Assembly: GCA_030562195.1 (NCBI GenBank)
Contig: JAUJPP010000003.1
Span: forward strand, 28,960,602 to 29,024,601
Source of the DNA: Nipponacmea schrenckii
Taxonomy: Eukaryota > Mollusca > Gastropoda > Lottiidae
Length of the DNA: 64,000 bases
Direction: 5' to 3'
In this document: one piece after another, positions 1-12,623 of the stretch
How positions within the stretch are numbered: the first letter of the stretch is position 1
Layout of the letters: every line of letters starts with the position of its first letter
The notes under the pieces: generated by a model
What the model saw: the letters and a program-made list of their open reading frames with translations, nothing else
The model's database searches: none
What the model was told of the DNA's origin: nothing
Translations under genes and position numbers: made by a program

Positions 1-3000
1 GTACTAAAAACATCAATTTAGAGTGATATAGAAATACCACTGTTATAATAGTACTCAATACATCAATTATAGAGTGATATAGAAATACCACTGTTATAAT
101 AGTACTCAATAATCAATTGTAGAGTATATAGAAATACACTGTTATAATAGTACTCAATACATCAATTGTAGAGTGATATAGAAATACCACTGTTATAATA
201 GTACTCAATACATCAATTGTAGAGTGATATAGAAATACCACTGTTATAATAGTACTCAATATATCAATTATAGAGTGATATAGAAATACCACTGTTATAA
301 TAGTACTCAATACATCAATTATAGAGAGATATAGAAATACCACTGTTAAAATAGTACTCAATACATCAATTGTAGAGTGATATAGAAATACCACTGTTAT
401 AATAGTACTCAATATATCAATTATAGAGTTATATAGAAATACCACTGTTATAATAGTACTCAATACATCAATTGTAGAGTGATATAGAAATACCACTGTT
501 ATAATAGTACTCAATATATCAATTATAGAGTGATATAGAAATACCACTGTTATAATAGTACTCAATACATCAATTATAGAGTGATATAGAAATACCACTG
601 TTATAATAGTACTCAATATATCAATTGTAGAGTGATATAGAAATACCACTGTTAAAATAGTACTCAATATATCAATTATAGAGTGATATAGAAATACCAC
701 TGTTATAATAGTACTAAAAAATCAATTGTAGAGTTATATAGAAATACCACTGTTATAATAGTACTCAATATATCAATTGTAGAGTGATATAGAAATACCA
801 CCTTTTTAATAATAGTAAAATTTTAAATACCATCAATTGTAGAGTGATATAGAAATACCACTGTTATAATAGTACTCAATACATCAATTGTAGAGTGATA
901 TAGAAATACCACTGTTATAATAGTACTAAATACATCAATTGTAGAGTGATATAGAAATACCACTGTTAAAATAGTACTCAATATATCAATTGTAGAGTGA
1001 TATAGAAATACCACTGTTATAATAGTACTCAATACATCAATTATAGAGAGATATAGAAATACCACTGTTATAATAGTACTAAATACATCAATTGTAGAGT
1101 GATATAGAAATACCACTGTTATAATAGTACTCAATACATCAATTATAGAGAGATATAGAAATACCACTGTTATAATAGTACTCAATACATCAATTATAGA
1201 GTGATATAGAAATACCACTGTTATAATAGTACTCAATAATCAATTGTAGAGTGATATAGAAATACTACTGTTAAAATAGTACTCAATACATCAATTGTAG
1301 AGTGATATAGAAATACCACTGTTATAATAGTACTCAATACATCAATTGTAGAGTGATATAGAAATACCACTGTTATAATAGTACTCAATACATCAATTGT
1401 AGAGGATATAGAAATACCACTGTTATAATAGTACTCAATACATCAATTGTAGAGTGATATAGAAATACCACTGTTATAAAGTACTCAATAATCAATTATA
1501 GAGGATATAGAAATACCACTGTTAAAATAGTACTCAATAATCAATTATAGAGTGATATAGAAATACCACTGTTATAATAGTACTCAATACATCAATTGTA
1601 GAGTGATATAGAAATACCACTGTTATAATAGTACTCAATACATCAATTATAGAGTTATATAGAAATACCACTGTTATAATAGTACTCAATATATCAATTA
1701 TAGAGTGATATAGAAATACCACTGTTATAATAGTACTCAATACATCAATTGTAGAGTGATATAGAAATACCACTGTTATAATAGTACTCAATATATCAAT
1801 TATAGAGTGATATAGAAATACCACTGTTATAATAGTACTCAATACATCAATTGTAGAGTATATAGAAATACCACTGTTAAATAGTACTCAATATATCAAT
1901 TATAGAGTGATATAGAAATACCACTGTTAAAATAGTACTCAATATATCAATTATAGAGTGATATAGAAATACCACTGTTAAAATAGTACTCAATACATCA
2001 ATTGTAGAGTGATATAGAAATACCACTGTTATAATAGTACTCAATATATCAATTGTAGAGTGATATAGAAATACCACTGTTATAATAGTACTCAATAATC
2101 AATTATAGAGTGATATAGAAATACCATTTTTATAATAGTACTCAATACATCAATTTAGAGAATATAGATATACCACTGTTATAATAGTACTCAATATATC
2201 AATTTGGAAAATATAGAAATACCACTGTTAAAATAGTACTCAATATATCAATTAAGGGTATAGAAATACCACTGTTATAATAGTACTCAATAATCAATTA
2301 TAGGGTATAGAAATACCACTGTTAAAATAGTACTCAATAATCAATTATAGATATAGAAATACCACTGTTAAAATAGTCTCAATATATCAATTATAAAAAT
2401 ATAGAAATACCACTGTTAAAATAGTCTCAATATATCAATTAAGGGTATAGAAATACCACTGTTATAATAGTACTCAATACATCAATTATAGAGTGATATA
2501 GAAATACCACTGTTAAAATAGTACTCAATAATCAATTATAGAGATATATAGAATACCACTGTTATAATAGTACTCAATACATCAATTATAGAGTGATATA
2601 GAAATACCACTGTTATAATAGTACTCAATACATCAATTGTAGAGTGATATAGAAATACCACTGTTAAAATAGTACTCAATATATCAATTTAGAGTATATA
2701 GAAATACCCCTGTTATAATAGTACTCAATATATCAATTATAGAGTATATAGAAATACCACTGTTAAAATAGTACTCAATATATCAATTATAGAGTGATAT
2801 AGAAATACCACTGTTATAATAGTACTCAATATATCAATTATAGAGTGATATAGAAATACCACTGTTATAATAGTACTCAATAATCAATTGTAGAGTGATA
2901 TAGAAATACCACTGTTATAATAGTACTCAATATATCAATTATAGAGGATATAGAAATACCACTGTTATAATAGTACTCAATACTTCAATTTATAGATATA

Positions 3001-3560
3001 GAAATACCACTGTTATAATAGTACTCAATACATCAATTATAGGGTATAGAAATACCACTGTTATAATAGTACTCAATACTTCAATTTAAGGGTATAGAAA
3101 TACCACTGTTATAATAGTACTCAATACTTTAATTATAGATATAGAAATACCACTGTTATAATAGTACTCAATACTTCAATTATAAGGGTATAGAAATACC
3201 ACTGTTATAATAGTACTCAATACATCAATTATAGAGTGATATAGAAATACCACTGTTAAAATAGTACTCAATACATCAATTATAGAGTGATATAGAAATA
3301 CCACTGTTAAAATAGTACTCAGTACATCAATTATAGATATAAAAAATACCACTGTTATAATAGTACTCAATACTTTAATTATAGATATAAAAAATACCAC
3401 TGTTATAATAGTACTCAATACTTTAATTATAGAAAATAGAAATACCACTGTTATAATAGTACTCAATACTTCAATTATAGAGTTATACAGAAATACCACT
3501 GTTATAATAGTACTCAATACATCAATTATAGAGTGATATAGAAATACCACTGTTATAATA
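1..3560. repeat. 51-bp minisatellite array, about 70 copies
   Basis: A head-to-tail array with a 51-bp unit built around the words GTACTCAATACATCAATTG and GAAATACCACTGTTATAATA. Copies are nearly identical from 1 to about 2100. They become shorter and more degenerate (lost GAGTG blocks, single-base deletions) from about 2150 to 3480. The array runs off the left edge of the window. Because 51 is a multiple of three, the minus strand reads as long open frames repeating the 17-residue word VVFLYHSIIDVLSTIIT. Those frames break at every indel, lack unique sequence, and are not taken as genes. Confidence 0.97.
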
Positions 3561-4111
3561 GTGTAAAGATTGGATTAGAACAGAATATAACACATGTAAT
3601 TTCATGCTAGGCGATCTTCAGACAACTGATTACTATGTATATATTGAAATATTTATATCTGGGTTTTAAAACAAAATTTTTAACTGAATACCATGGTGAC
3701 AGATTGAGTTAAAATAAAACTGTTTTTATACAAATTGAGATTAATCTAAAAACTAAACATTAATTCACAATTTTCAAGATGCAGAAAAACATATTGGCCA
3801 TTGTGGGATAGGATTTAGTTGTAATTCATTTTTTATGAAGGTGTCTAACTGAAAGATATTGGGTATATTCAGACCACCCAAAACTCTGGGTGAGGTTGAG
3901 CGGTTTGGTTGATTCAGGTGGGGGGGGGGGGACTTATCATTATTAGGTCCCATGCCTGCTATGTATAAACCTACTTACATTCCCTCCCAGAGAATCAGTA
4001 GGCTTAGGGTTCTATATTTGTTATTAAAGAAGTTTAGTGTGTTATGCCATAATATTGCCTTGTGTTTTTTGTTATATTTAACACTAATTTGTATCAACTT
4101 TTTTATTCCAG
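3561..4111 (+). other. Unique AT-rich DNA ending in a 3' splice site
   Basis: No gene is seen here. A run of 12 G lies at 3920-3931. The stretch ends in a good splice acceptor (pyrimidine tract, then TTTTTATTCCAG ending at 4111), which opens the exon holding the acyltransferase start. A 5' UTR exon is therefore expected upstream but could not be placed. The first codons after the acceptor in the acyltransferase frame are ATG CCA TGA, a two-codon upstream frame. Confidence 0.6.
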
Positions 4112-4130
4112 ATGCCATGAAGAAGATGTA

Positions 4131-5033
4131 ATGGGATCCCCTGTTGTCATTGGCAACCAATGGAACACGCCACTGGTAGAGATGGCCATCATGACACCTC
4201 CAGAACTGGATGGGCAGAATCGCACCAAGGTCACAGTAGAGGTCATGACAAACCGACCAATCAGATCCCACGCACATCACATGACAGGTCGGCTCATAGA
4301 AACAGCACACAGGTTACGGACAGAACGCACAAAAAATCAGAGAGAACTTCGAGCGATCATCAAAAACATCCTGGTGCAGCAAATCGCCATGGATACTCTC
4401 CCAGTACTCAAAGCAGACGTTCAAGCACCCAGTCCATTCAACCAGTTTCCAAATCAAAATCAACCCACCAATCAAACTCAAGGGATTTCTTGGCAAATGA
4501 GAAGAGCATACCTACATATCCAAAACCAGCTGGTCAAACAACTATCAACGATACGCGACCAGCGCAAAAACCAGCCACCAAAAACAAACGACCCAACTCT
4601 TTACAAGAAGTGCAACCTGGGATACATCTGGAGAGAGCGTCTGGAAAATACAGCTCTCTACCCCATTCAGCCTCTAAACGATCAAGTCTACCACCGCAAA
4701 ATGCTACGCAGTATACCAGTAGCCATGGAAACGATTACAACCAATATATTCAAGAAAAACAACAAAAGCATTACAAAAGATCGATTTCAGCCCCGCAGAG
4801 CGGGATGGACAAACGTGATACGGATTCCCCAGTACGATCTCGAGATGTTAAATATAGCACACTTCAAGGTCAAGGCCAAAAACAGCAAGGTTATCCCCCT
4901 TCGTCGCACATCAAATATAACACATTACAAGCGTCTAGACGTAGTTTACAATCTGTTATCACCGAGCAACCAATCTCCGAGAACTTTGCAAGACTCGATT
5001 ATCCAATTCGTCAAAATTCGAAACCTGTCATAG
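4131..5033 (+). other. Overlapping alternative-frame ORF (301 codons)
   Basis: A second frame is open from the splice acceptor to 5033. Its first ATG at 4131 is 29 nt upstream of the acyltransferase ATG and has G at -3 and +4, a better start context than the main ATG (C at -3). It begins MGSPVVIGNQWNTPLVEMAI. It may be chance in a low-complexity, stop-poor region, an inhibitory upstream frame, or a real second product. The main frame joins the recognisable acyltransferase domain and this one does not. Confidence 0.3.
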
Positions 5034-8000
5034 CCTCGACTTCATCTTCCCCGAAGAAAGTTTCTTACGAGAATATAAAGACAGACGATCTGGTTGATAT
5101 TTCTTTAGAAACATCACCCAGTCAGGAAACTCCAAACTTCACCTTTTCACATTCCACACTAGAAAAACTTCAAGTTCAACATGGATTCCCCAGTGCACCC
5201 TTTTCCACCATTTCAATTCTGTCACGGAAGAACTCTTGCATAGTGTGTTATAGTGTTTTCATGCTTGTGTTTTTCTCATTGTTACTTTTCCTCCCATTTA
5301 CTGTGATTTCTATAATCCTCGTCCCGGCCTGTTTTCTCTTGAAGCGATTGTTCGACTTGTGTTGTTTCTGTTTCTATTGGAAATATTGTTGTGCGTGTTG
5401 CTGTCGGTCACATCTCCCTGGCAACGAACAATTGTGGTTAGATAGCGACAATCAATTAACAAAAGTAGCGCAAAGTTTAATCATAGTTCAAAACGGCCTT
5501 GACCTTCATAGGATACGAGATCTCATCAATGCTCGATTAATCAATGCAGAAAATCGTCGTGGTAACAAGATATATCCCAGATTTACACAAAAAGTTGCTC
5601 CATTTTGTTGTGGGTATTCGTGGGTGACGGATCGCGATTTTGTCATCAATAATCATGTATTTAGTATGCCCAGTTATATCAAAACATTGGACGAACTTCA
5701 GGATTACACGTCGGAGATGGCGGGGAAAGGATTACCCCAGGATCATCCATTGTGGGAAATACAAGTGTTAATTAATTATGGAGAATCCTTGGATACCGTG
5801 TTACTCTTCCGCATGCATCCGTGTATGACAGATGGAATTTCATTGGTTAGAATTCTAGAGCAGGCATTGGTCGATACTCACATGATCACACCACATGATC
5901 TCAACTTCGCTGGAACGATGAATACTTGTTTACAGTCTTTCAAAGCCTTCTTCCTCGGACCGATAACCTTCCTAAAGAAATATCTCTGTCTAAGAAAAGA
6001 TTTTAATTTATTACATGGCCGCCATATTCATCCTTCGGGTAAAATGGTCGTAGCGTGGTCGGAGCCGTTTAGTCTGAGTGCCGCAACGCGAATAAAACAA
6101 GTGGCTCGATGTACGCTTAACGAACTCTTCATCTCAGTAGTGGCAGCTAATTTACGACGGTATATGCAAATGAACGGAATCTCAAACCCTTTTAATATGC
6201 ATTGTGCCGTTCCTACAGACTTCAATACCAACCAATCAAATATCAAGATGGGGAATAAATATACGTTTGTTATTCTACCCCTTCCAACCAATACAGAAGG
6301 TGCTATTCCACGATTGTGGGAAACTAAAATATCCATGGAGAATTTCAAACTCAGTCCTGAAGCCGCTGTGGTCCGCGGAGCTCTGTGGTTCACTCACGCC
6401 ATTTTGCCAAAAACTTCTTGCCGTAATTTTTGGAGGAGAATTTATAAAAAGTGTTCTTGTGTCATCAGTAATTTGGTCGGACCAAAAAGAGTTTTAAAAC
6501 TTGCCAATCGGGAAATAAAATGTATTATTTATTGGTTACCTCCCCTAGAAGAGATTGCCGTGTCTATATCGTTTATAACATACGGAGAACAGATTAGAAT
6601 GGCGGTTGTTTCCGATCGGTCTGTACTTCCTAACCCTGAACTTCTTACCACCGATTTTTATCAACAGGTTCGTTATGTTTATTTTTTAATTAGAAACATC
6701 ATTTAGTAAATGGAGTTTGACTTCCAAGTACTGTAAGGCTACAAATTATTGCGAGATAGAAATTAATGCGTTAAATGTGACCTATCCGCGATCGCATTAA
6801 TTTGTATCCGCATATTTCAAAATAGATATTCCCAAGTGAATTAAAGGAAAATAAAATAATATGATGGCAAAAAGGTACAATCAGTTAAGTATTCTAAATT
6901 GTCAGCCAGGCGGGATTAAGTAATTAGGTACACTTATCTCTAAATTTGAAGCTGATTAGTAATCAATGGCGTTAAAAAAACAAGAGATTTTCACACTTGA
7001 CTATTTACAGATAAAATCTTGATCATTGTTCATGTCTTCATTCATTAAACACTTGTAAATTCCGGGAAGCTTTTCTTTTTTCTATGATATTAAAAAATGC
7101 GACACCTATCGCTTTGACCGATCGCATTAATTTGTACTCGCATTTTTCTATAGAATACCCATGTCTCAATACTCCCATGTCGCATTAATTTGTTGACGCA
7201 TTTTATATTTCTAGCCTTAAGTACTCCATGTTAGACTATGCTACCAGTCGTTAATACAGTCTCTATACATGTGCTAATTTGTAGCTGAAACTGTCTCTAA
7301 CTCAGCGATAACCATCCTTTACATCCTCTAGGTTGACTGTTTCTATATTTTCTAGCTAGAAACCCTGTCTCAACTACTAGCTAACCATCCTTTACATCCT
7401 CTAGGTTGACTGTTTCTATATTTTCTAGCTAGAAACCCTGTCTCAACTACTAGCTAACCATCCTTTACATCCTCTAGGTTGACTGTTTCTATATTTTCTA
7501 GCTAGAAACCCTGTCTCAACTACTAGCTAACCATCCTTTACATCCTCTAGGTTGACTGTTTCTATATTTTCTAGCTAGAAACCCTGTCTCAACTACTAGC
7601 TAACCATCCTTTACATCCTCTAGGTTGACTGTTTCTATATTTTCTAGCTAGAAACCCTGTCTCAACTACTGGCTAACCATCCTTTACATCCTCTAGGTTG
7701 ACTGTTTCTATATTTTCTAGCTAGAAACCCTGTCTCAACTACTAGCTAACCATCCTTTACATCCTCTAGGTTACTGTTTCTATATTTTCTAGCTAGAAAC
7801 CCTGTCTCAACTACTGCTAACCGTCCTTTACATCTCTAGGTTGACTGATTCTTATTTTCTAGCTAGAAACCCTGTAACTCTAGCTTACCATCCTTTATCC
7901 TCTAGGTTGACGTTTCTATATTTTCTAGTAGAAACCCATGTCTCAACTACTATTAACCATCCTTTACATCCTAGGTTACTTTTCTTATTTTCAGCTAAAC

Positions 8001-11000
8001 CTGTCAAAGCAAATCCTTGTACATCCTTAGGTTAGTTCTATATTTTCTAGCAAACTGTAATTAGTAACCATTTTTACATCCTATAGGTGATGTTTCATTA
8101 TATTTTCAGTAAAACTTCATTGTTCAGTCTCTATACCACCTTGTAGCATTCGGGAAGTTTTATACTCTTTTAGTCTTAAACCCTGCCAACTATGTCGCAT
8201 TAATTTGATACTCTTCATTTTAGTCCCTATATCCCATGTCGCATTAATTTGTTGACTGCATTTTTCTAGCTCAGTACTCCATGTCGCATATAAGGTTAAT
8301 CCATCTTTAGTCCTATACAGTGTGCATGATTTGTATATTTTAGTCTAGAACCCATGTCGCACTATGTACCATCCTTTACATCCTCTAGGATTGACTGTTT
8401 CTATATTTTCTAGCTAGAAACCCTGTCTCAACTACTGGCTAACTATCCTTTACATCCTCTAGGTTGACTGTTTCTATATTTTCTAGCTAGAAACCCTGTC
8501 TCAACTACTAGCTAACCATCCTTTACATCCTCTAGGTTGACTGTTTCTATATTTTCTAGCTAGAAACCCTGTCTCAACTACTGGCTAACCATCCTTTACA
8601 TCCTCTAGGTTGACTGTTTCTATATTTTCTAGCTAGAAACCCTGTCTCAACTACTAGCTAACCATCCTTTACATCCTCTAGGTTGACTGTTTCTATATTT
8701 TCTAGCTAGAAACCCTGTCTCAACTACTGGCTAACCATCCTTTACATCCTCTAGGTTGACTGTTTCTATATTTTCTAGCTAGAAACCCTGTCTCAACTAC
8801 TAGCTAACCATCCTTTACATCCTCTAGGTTGACTGTTTCTATATTTTCTAGCTAGAAACCCTGTCTCAACTACTAGCTAACCATCCTTTACATCCTCTAG
8901 GTTGACTGTTTCTATATTTTCTAGCTAGAAACCCTGTCTCAACTACTAGCTAACCATCCTTTACATCCTCTAGGTTGACTGTTTCTATATTTTCTAGCTA
9001 GAAACCCTGTCTCAACTACTGGCTAATCGAAGGATACCTGGAGAACAAATTCATCGTAAAACGGACAATACCCAACTTCTTTCAGCCTTCACTATTAAAG
9101 ATCTCACCATCGATCAGGTAGGCTAAGTTTCAATCCCGTACAAAATTATTATTATTATTTCCTTTTAAGTGTATTTGTATTGAGACATCCGACAGTCGAC
9201 AGCTGACAGCCGACAGCCGACAGCAGACAGCCGACAGCCGACAGCGAAACGAACAGCAGTTATCTGATTAGTCAATTACTAATCTATTTAATATTTAGTT
9301 TTTACTTCTAATCAGAATTATGTATTTCTTTAAAATCTGGATAGATTAACGAGAAGTTAATTATGTTTCCATTTTGAGTATCAATTAGAAATGACTGGCA
9401 CACTGTTTTTTTTTAAGCTGCCTCAAAATCAAAATTCCACCAATAGCAAAACAATAATTTGGACTGATCTGGGCCTCAATTGTTATATTTTAAATCAAGA
9501 AAAATTTTACAAATAAATTGATTTAAGATTGAATCATTGCTCATTATCTCCCCTTAATCACATGTTGAATGTGTTCCTTGTTATATTTATCTCCCCTTGT
9601 TTTATTCCAGATGCAACTACAGATGACGTTACTTCAACAAGAAATTCACGATATTAAAACACAACTTGACGCCAGTTCGTCACATCGTATTTCTCATAGT
9701 GAATCTCATCTGATGCAGCGTATCGAACAATTAAAGGAACAGTTCCGTGAGATAATGGTGGAGTTACGACGGAAACGCTCGGAAGAAAATGAAGCTGCAG
9801 TTGTTGTATCTGATGATGTTACCTTGGTAAATATTATAATCCTCAATTTAATATCACTGGATAAATAATCTCAAAGGATGCGGGAGGGGGGAATGCCCCT
9901 TGGAAAAATTTTTTAAAAACAAAATCAGACTTCAACTTAGACACTAACCATCGATCAAGAATGGTCAATATGAGTATATATTCATCAGTGAACTTACCTG
10001 GTGTCATAAAGTAACAGAATTCCTGTAAACCTGGAAAACTCACAAAACTAAGTCATTATTGAGAACACAAAATCAATTTATTAGATAATCAATTGCATTT
10101 ATATTGATAATTACTAATTTTTTGGGGATTTATCAGATTATATAAGGATTCTGTTTTGTTATTTATGTCAGCATTATGAATATATACTCTTATTAGCCAA
10201 GTTTAAAATTTTAAATCTTATGTTCATTCAGTATTACTTTAACAACTTGCAGAGATATAACTGACTTGCTCTACTAGAAATTGGTCACTAAAAATTGTAT
10301 CAGTTTCTGTGTTTTTCTTTAGGAAGAAGAAATCGACGTTGATCGACCTCAGCGACCTTTCAGAAGACGAACGTTATCGATGTCATCTCGAATGTCAACA
10401 GCCTCGGCATCATCTACGGTGCGCCCTCTATCAACTACAACATCCAATCAACCTTCACCAACTCATTCTCATCTGCCAGTGTGGCCAGAATTAGAGGTAG
10501 CGTAGTCGCTTGGAGCTGAGGCCAGCGAATGTTTCTCGCTCAATTTCTCTGTTCCTGCAAATCATTCTGAACCAAAGCATTTTATATTTTTAAAAACCAA
10601 ATTTTGAGGATTTACCCACAATTTAAGATCACTTTTCAAGCTCCTCCCGGTCAGTGGTACACGTCGGAAGAGCTGTCCTGGACCAGCCTTTTGAAAGCAT
10701 TTTATATTTTTGGACACAAGTCAAATTCTAAACGTCTTGAAATTATGTTACGCTAGTCCCAGTCAGTGATACAGTGATAAAGGTCAGAGGAGTTGTCATG
10801 GTGAAGCGTCCAGTCATTCATATAAATATTCTACATTATGTCTGAGAATTGACCTTTATAAAACAAACAAATTTCAAACAGACATAATGTTCTTGTTGTA
10901 AAATATTTAGTTCATCCTTCTGGAGGGAGTCACTCGGCAACTTTTTAATATTCTTATTTAGAAATATACAGAATTTGTTATTCTCCAAACAATAGACAAT

Positions 11001-12623
11001 CAAAGAACGAGAGAGAAATGGAGCTAGAAACAGCTACAGGTTTTCCACATGGAGTTTTGTTTTGTGTTTTCTGTGCAGGGTACTACACTTGTCATTTATA
11101 ATCTAACAATATTTCTTTCTTCAGTCGAGTTAACAATATAATCTATAAGGGGAGGCAACTCAATTTAAATTTTAGAAAACATTTGAAAGCCCCTTAGCCT
11201 TTATTAAATTCCAAAATCAGATTCTTCTTAAGACATGTTTTATATCATAGAACTTCATGTGGGAAGCCTGACCTTGATCTATTTTTGATTTAACCTTTTA
11301 ACTTTAACCTTTGACCCCTGCTAGCTCTGCTGGATGAATTATAACTAATCTTTGTGCTGCTGTAGAGCTGTCGTTCTGTTAGAAGGAGAATCATGGGATT
11401 TCATGATGCTAATGTTGTTACCATGGTTATCATCATGATGCTGCCACTAGCACATTTTTAACTAGCATTCTAGAAATAACCCAATAATCTGTAGAGGTCT
11501 TGATACTGTTGTGGTGGTGGGGGTGTTGCTAGTGAAGGGGGAGGGGGAGGGGCATTGAACATTGAACATTGGAACTCACCCTTCATTTCGAATCAGGATC
11601 CAAAAATCAGAAAAACCAGGCTCCACTTCTAAAAAATGATATTTTAAGAAATTCATATTTTAAAAATGGAGAAAAATCTATTTCAAAGCCAAGTAAACTT
11701 CACACTAGATTTCCCTACCATATCAGTTTTTATCAACACAGAGTTATTTTTAAATAAAATTATGATTTTTACAAGTACTTCAGGGTAACCTTAGGTCAAG
11801 TTTTATTTGCTTAAAGAAACTGACCCCTGATGATTAAAATTGATTGACATTCTTCACATTGAACTAGTACATCTCTGGGGTTTTTCCAATTTCAAATTTC
11901 GTTCTCGAATAAAATCTTTAAAATTATCAGGCTGCATTATATTAATGAGCATGGTTTGATGGAACTGGTTCTGAAATTGTTGTTTTGAAGAATGGTACCG
12001 TTAATCCCCTCCCCTCTTCCACACCTCAACCTCCACACCCCACCCCACCCTTCTCTCGTTTACATTTTGTAAAGTAATTACAATGAATTATTATCTTTTA
12101 TTTCGTGATTGGTTAATGACGTCATGCAGTGTGTAATGAGGGAAACTTTGATTAAAACAGCAGCATCAACTTTCTATGATGTTTTATTTATATTTTAAAA
12201 ATTATAGATCAGGATTAATATAATTATCTAAATCTAATCTAATTAAAATATCTAGATTAGACTCTAAATTATTTTCATGGAATTTTTGTCTCCGTTGTAA
12301 TCTTAAAAAATTTCTACTGCTGTTTCGTTCTGATGACCTTAATTTTCACCAATCAAAGTGTTTTGTGTAAAAGCTTACAACTGAAATATAAAGTGAAGCT
12401 GTAATATGAAAATAAACATCTAAATTTAGATTAGCCCTAACTATATTAGAATCAATTTTAATTGATGATTATTTTATATTTAAAGGTTCACGATATTGAG
12501 AGGGCGCTACAGACCATGCCTGCTAAGTCTGGATATCGGAAACATCGACTGTCAACAATGGACGAATATGAGCTGGATGATACTATCTCAGAAACAGATG
12601 AACGACGTTTCAGAACATACTGA
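4160..12623 (+). CDS. WSD-family (wax ester synthase/DGAT-like) membrane acyltransferase
   Basis: Five coding exons keep phase 0 throughout: 4160-6667, 8998-9117, 9611-9826, 10323-10496 and 12486-12623 (TGA), giving 1051 aa. Residues 1-350 are Ser/Gln-rich and probably disordered, with a repeated KYSTLQ/KYNTLQ word. A long hydrophobic segment at about 360-395 is followed by a Cys cluster (CCFCFYWKYCCACCCRS), so membrane anchoring and perhaps palmitoylation are inferred. Residues 400-836 match the WSD acyltransferase fold: HPLWEIQVL, then the active-site region MHPCMTDG (553-559), then SNLVGPK and a DUF1298-like end. The family joins acyl-CoA to alcohols or diacylglycerol. The second His of the usual HHxxxDG is Pro554 here, so activity is uncertain. 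The last four exons add a coiled-coil/Ser-rich tail (MQLQMTLLQQEIHDIKTQL). The start is the first ATG after an in-frame TGA at 4118. The exon 1 donor, CAG|GTTCGT, is weak; read-through would stop at 6706. Confidence 0.85.
6766..7210. repeat. Short dispersed GCATTAATTTG motifs
   Basis: Inside acyltransferase intron 1, the word CGCATTAATTTGT followed by a short spacer and CGCAT recurs at about 6795, 7125 and 7180. It reappears at about 8195 and 8242 inside the 73-bp array region. It looks like fragments of one older repeat that the 73-bp array later interrupted. No coding potential is seen. Confidence 0.6.
7295..9027 (+). repeat. 73-bp minisatellite carrying a splice acceptor and exon start
   Basis: About 17 good copies (7310-7860 and 8375-9027) flank a badly degenerate middle (7860-8370). 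Each unit holds TTTCTATATTTTCTAG, a strong 3' splice site in the gene's orientation, followed by CTAGAAACCCTGTCTCAACT. That is the same sequence that starts acyltransferase exon 2 at 8998. Only the last copy continues into unique coding sequence (residues LETLSQLLANRRIPGEQ); other copies run into a TGA after about 17 codons. The array therefore spans an intron-exon junction. Confidence 0.92.
9187..9246. repeat. GACAGCC-type microsatellite
   Basis: A run of GACAGC/GACAGCC words in acyltransferase intron 2, between exons ending at 9117 and starting at 9611. The rest of this intron is unremarkable AT-rich sequence. Confidence 0.85.
9950..10235. repeat. Foldback (inverted-repeat) dispersed element, copy 1
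   Basis: The left arm (GGTCAATATGAGTATATATT ... CCTGGTGTCATAAAGTAACA) and the right arm (GGATTCTGTTTTGTTATTTA ... ATATACTCTTATT) are imperfect reverse complements around an AT-rich centre. The same element recurs at 30.7-31.4, 41.4-42.3 and 53.9-54.5 kb. It lies in acyltransferase intron 3. No coding capacity is visible, so it is probably a MITE-like non-autonomous element. Confidence 0.75.
10497..12485 (+). other. Acyltransferase intron 4
   Basis: Two kilobases of mostly unique AT-rich DNA with no supported exon. A short partial tandem duplication (words AAAGCATTTTATATTTTT and GTCAGTG) lies at 10575-10790. G-rich and C-rich simple tracts lie at about 11510-11550 and 12005-12055. The intron ends in TTTAAAG before the last coding exon at 12486. 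Confidence 0.6.

Noticed and set aside
113..3550. Long minus-strand open frames repeating VVFLYHSIIDVLSTIIT
   Set aside because: A 51-bp minisatellite whose unit is 17 codons; frames end wherever an indel occurs and have no unique sequence or gene signals.
1..3560. CRISPR-like array
   Set aside because: Units are contiguous, without unique spacers, in a eukaryotic genome; the same holds for every other array here.
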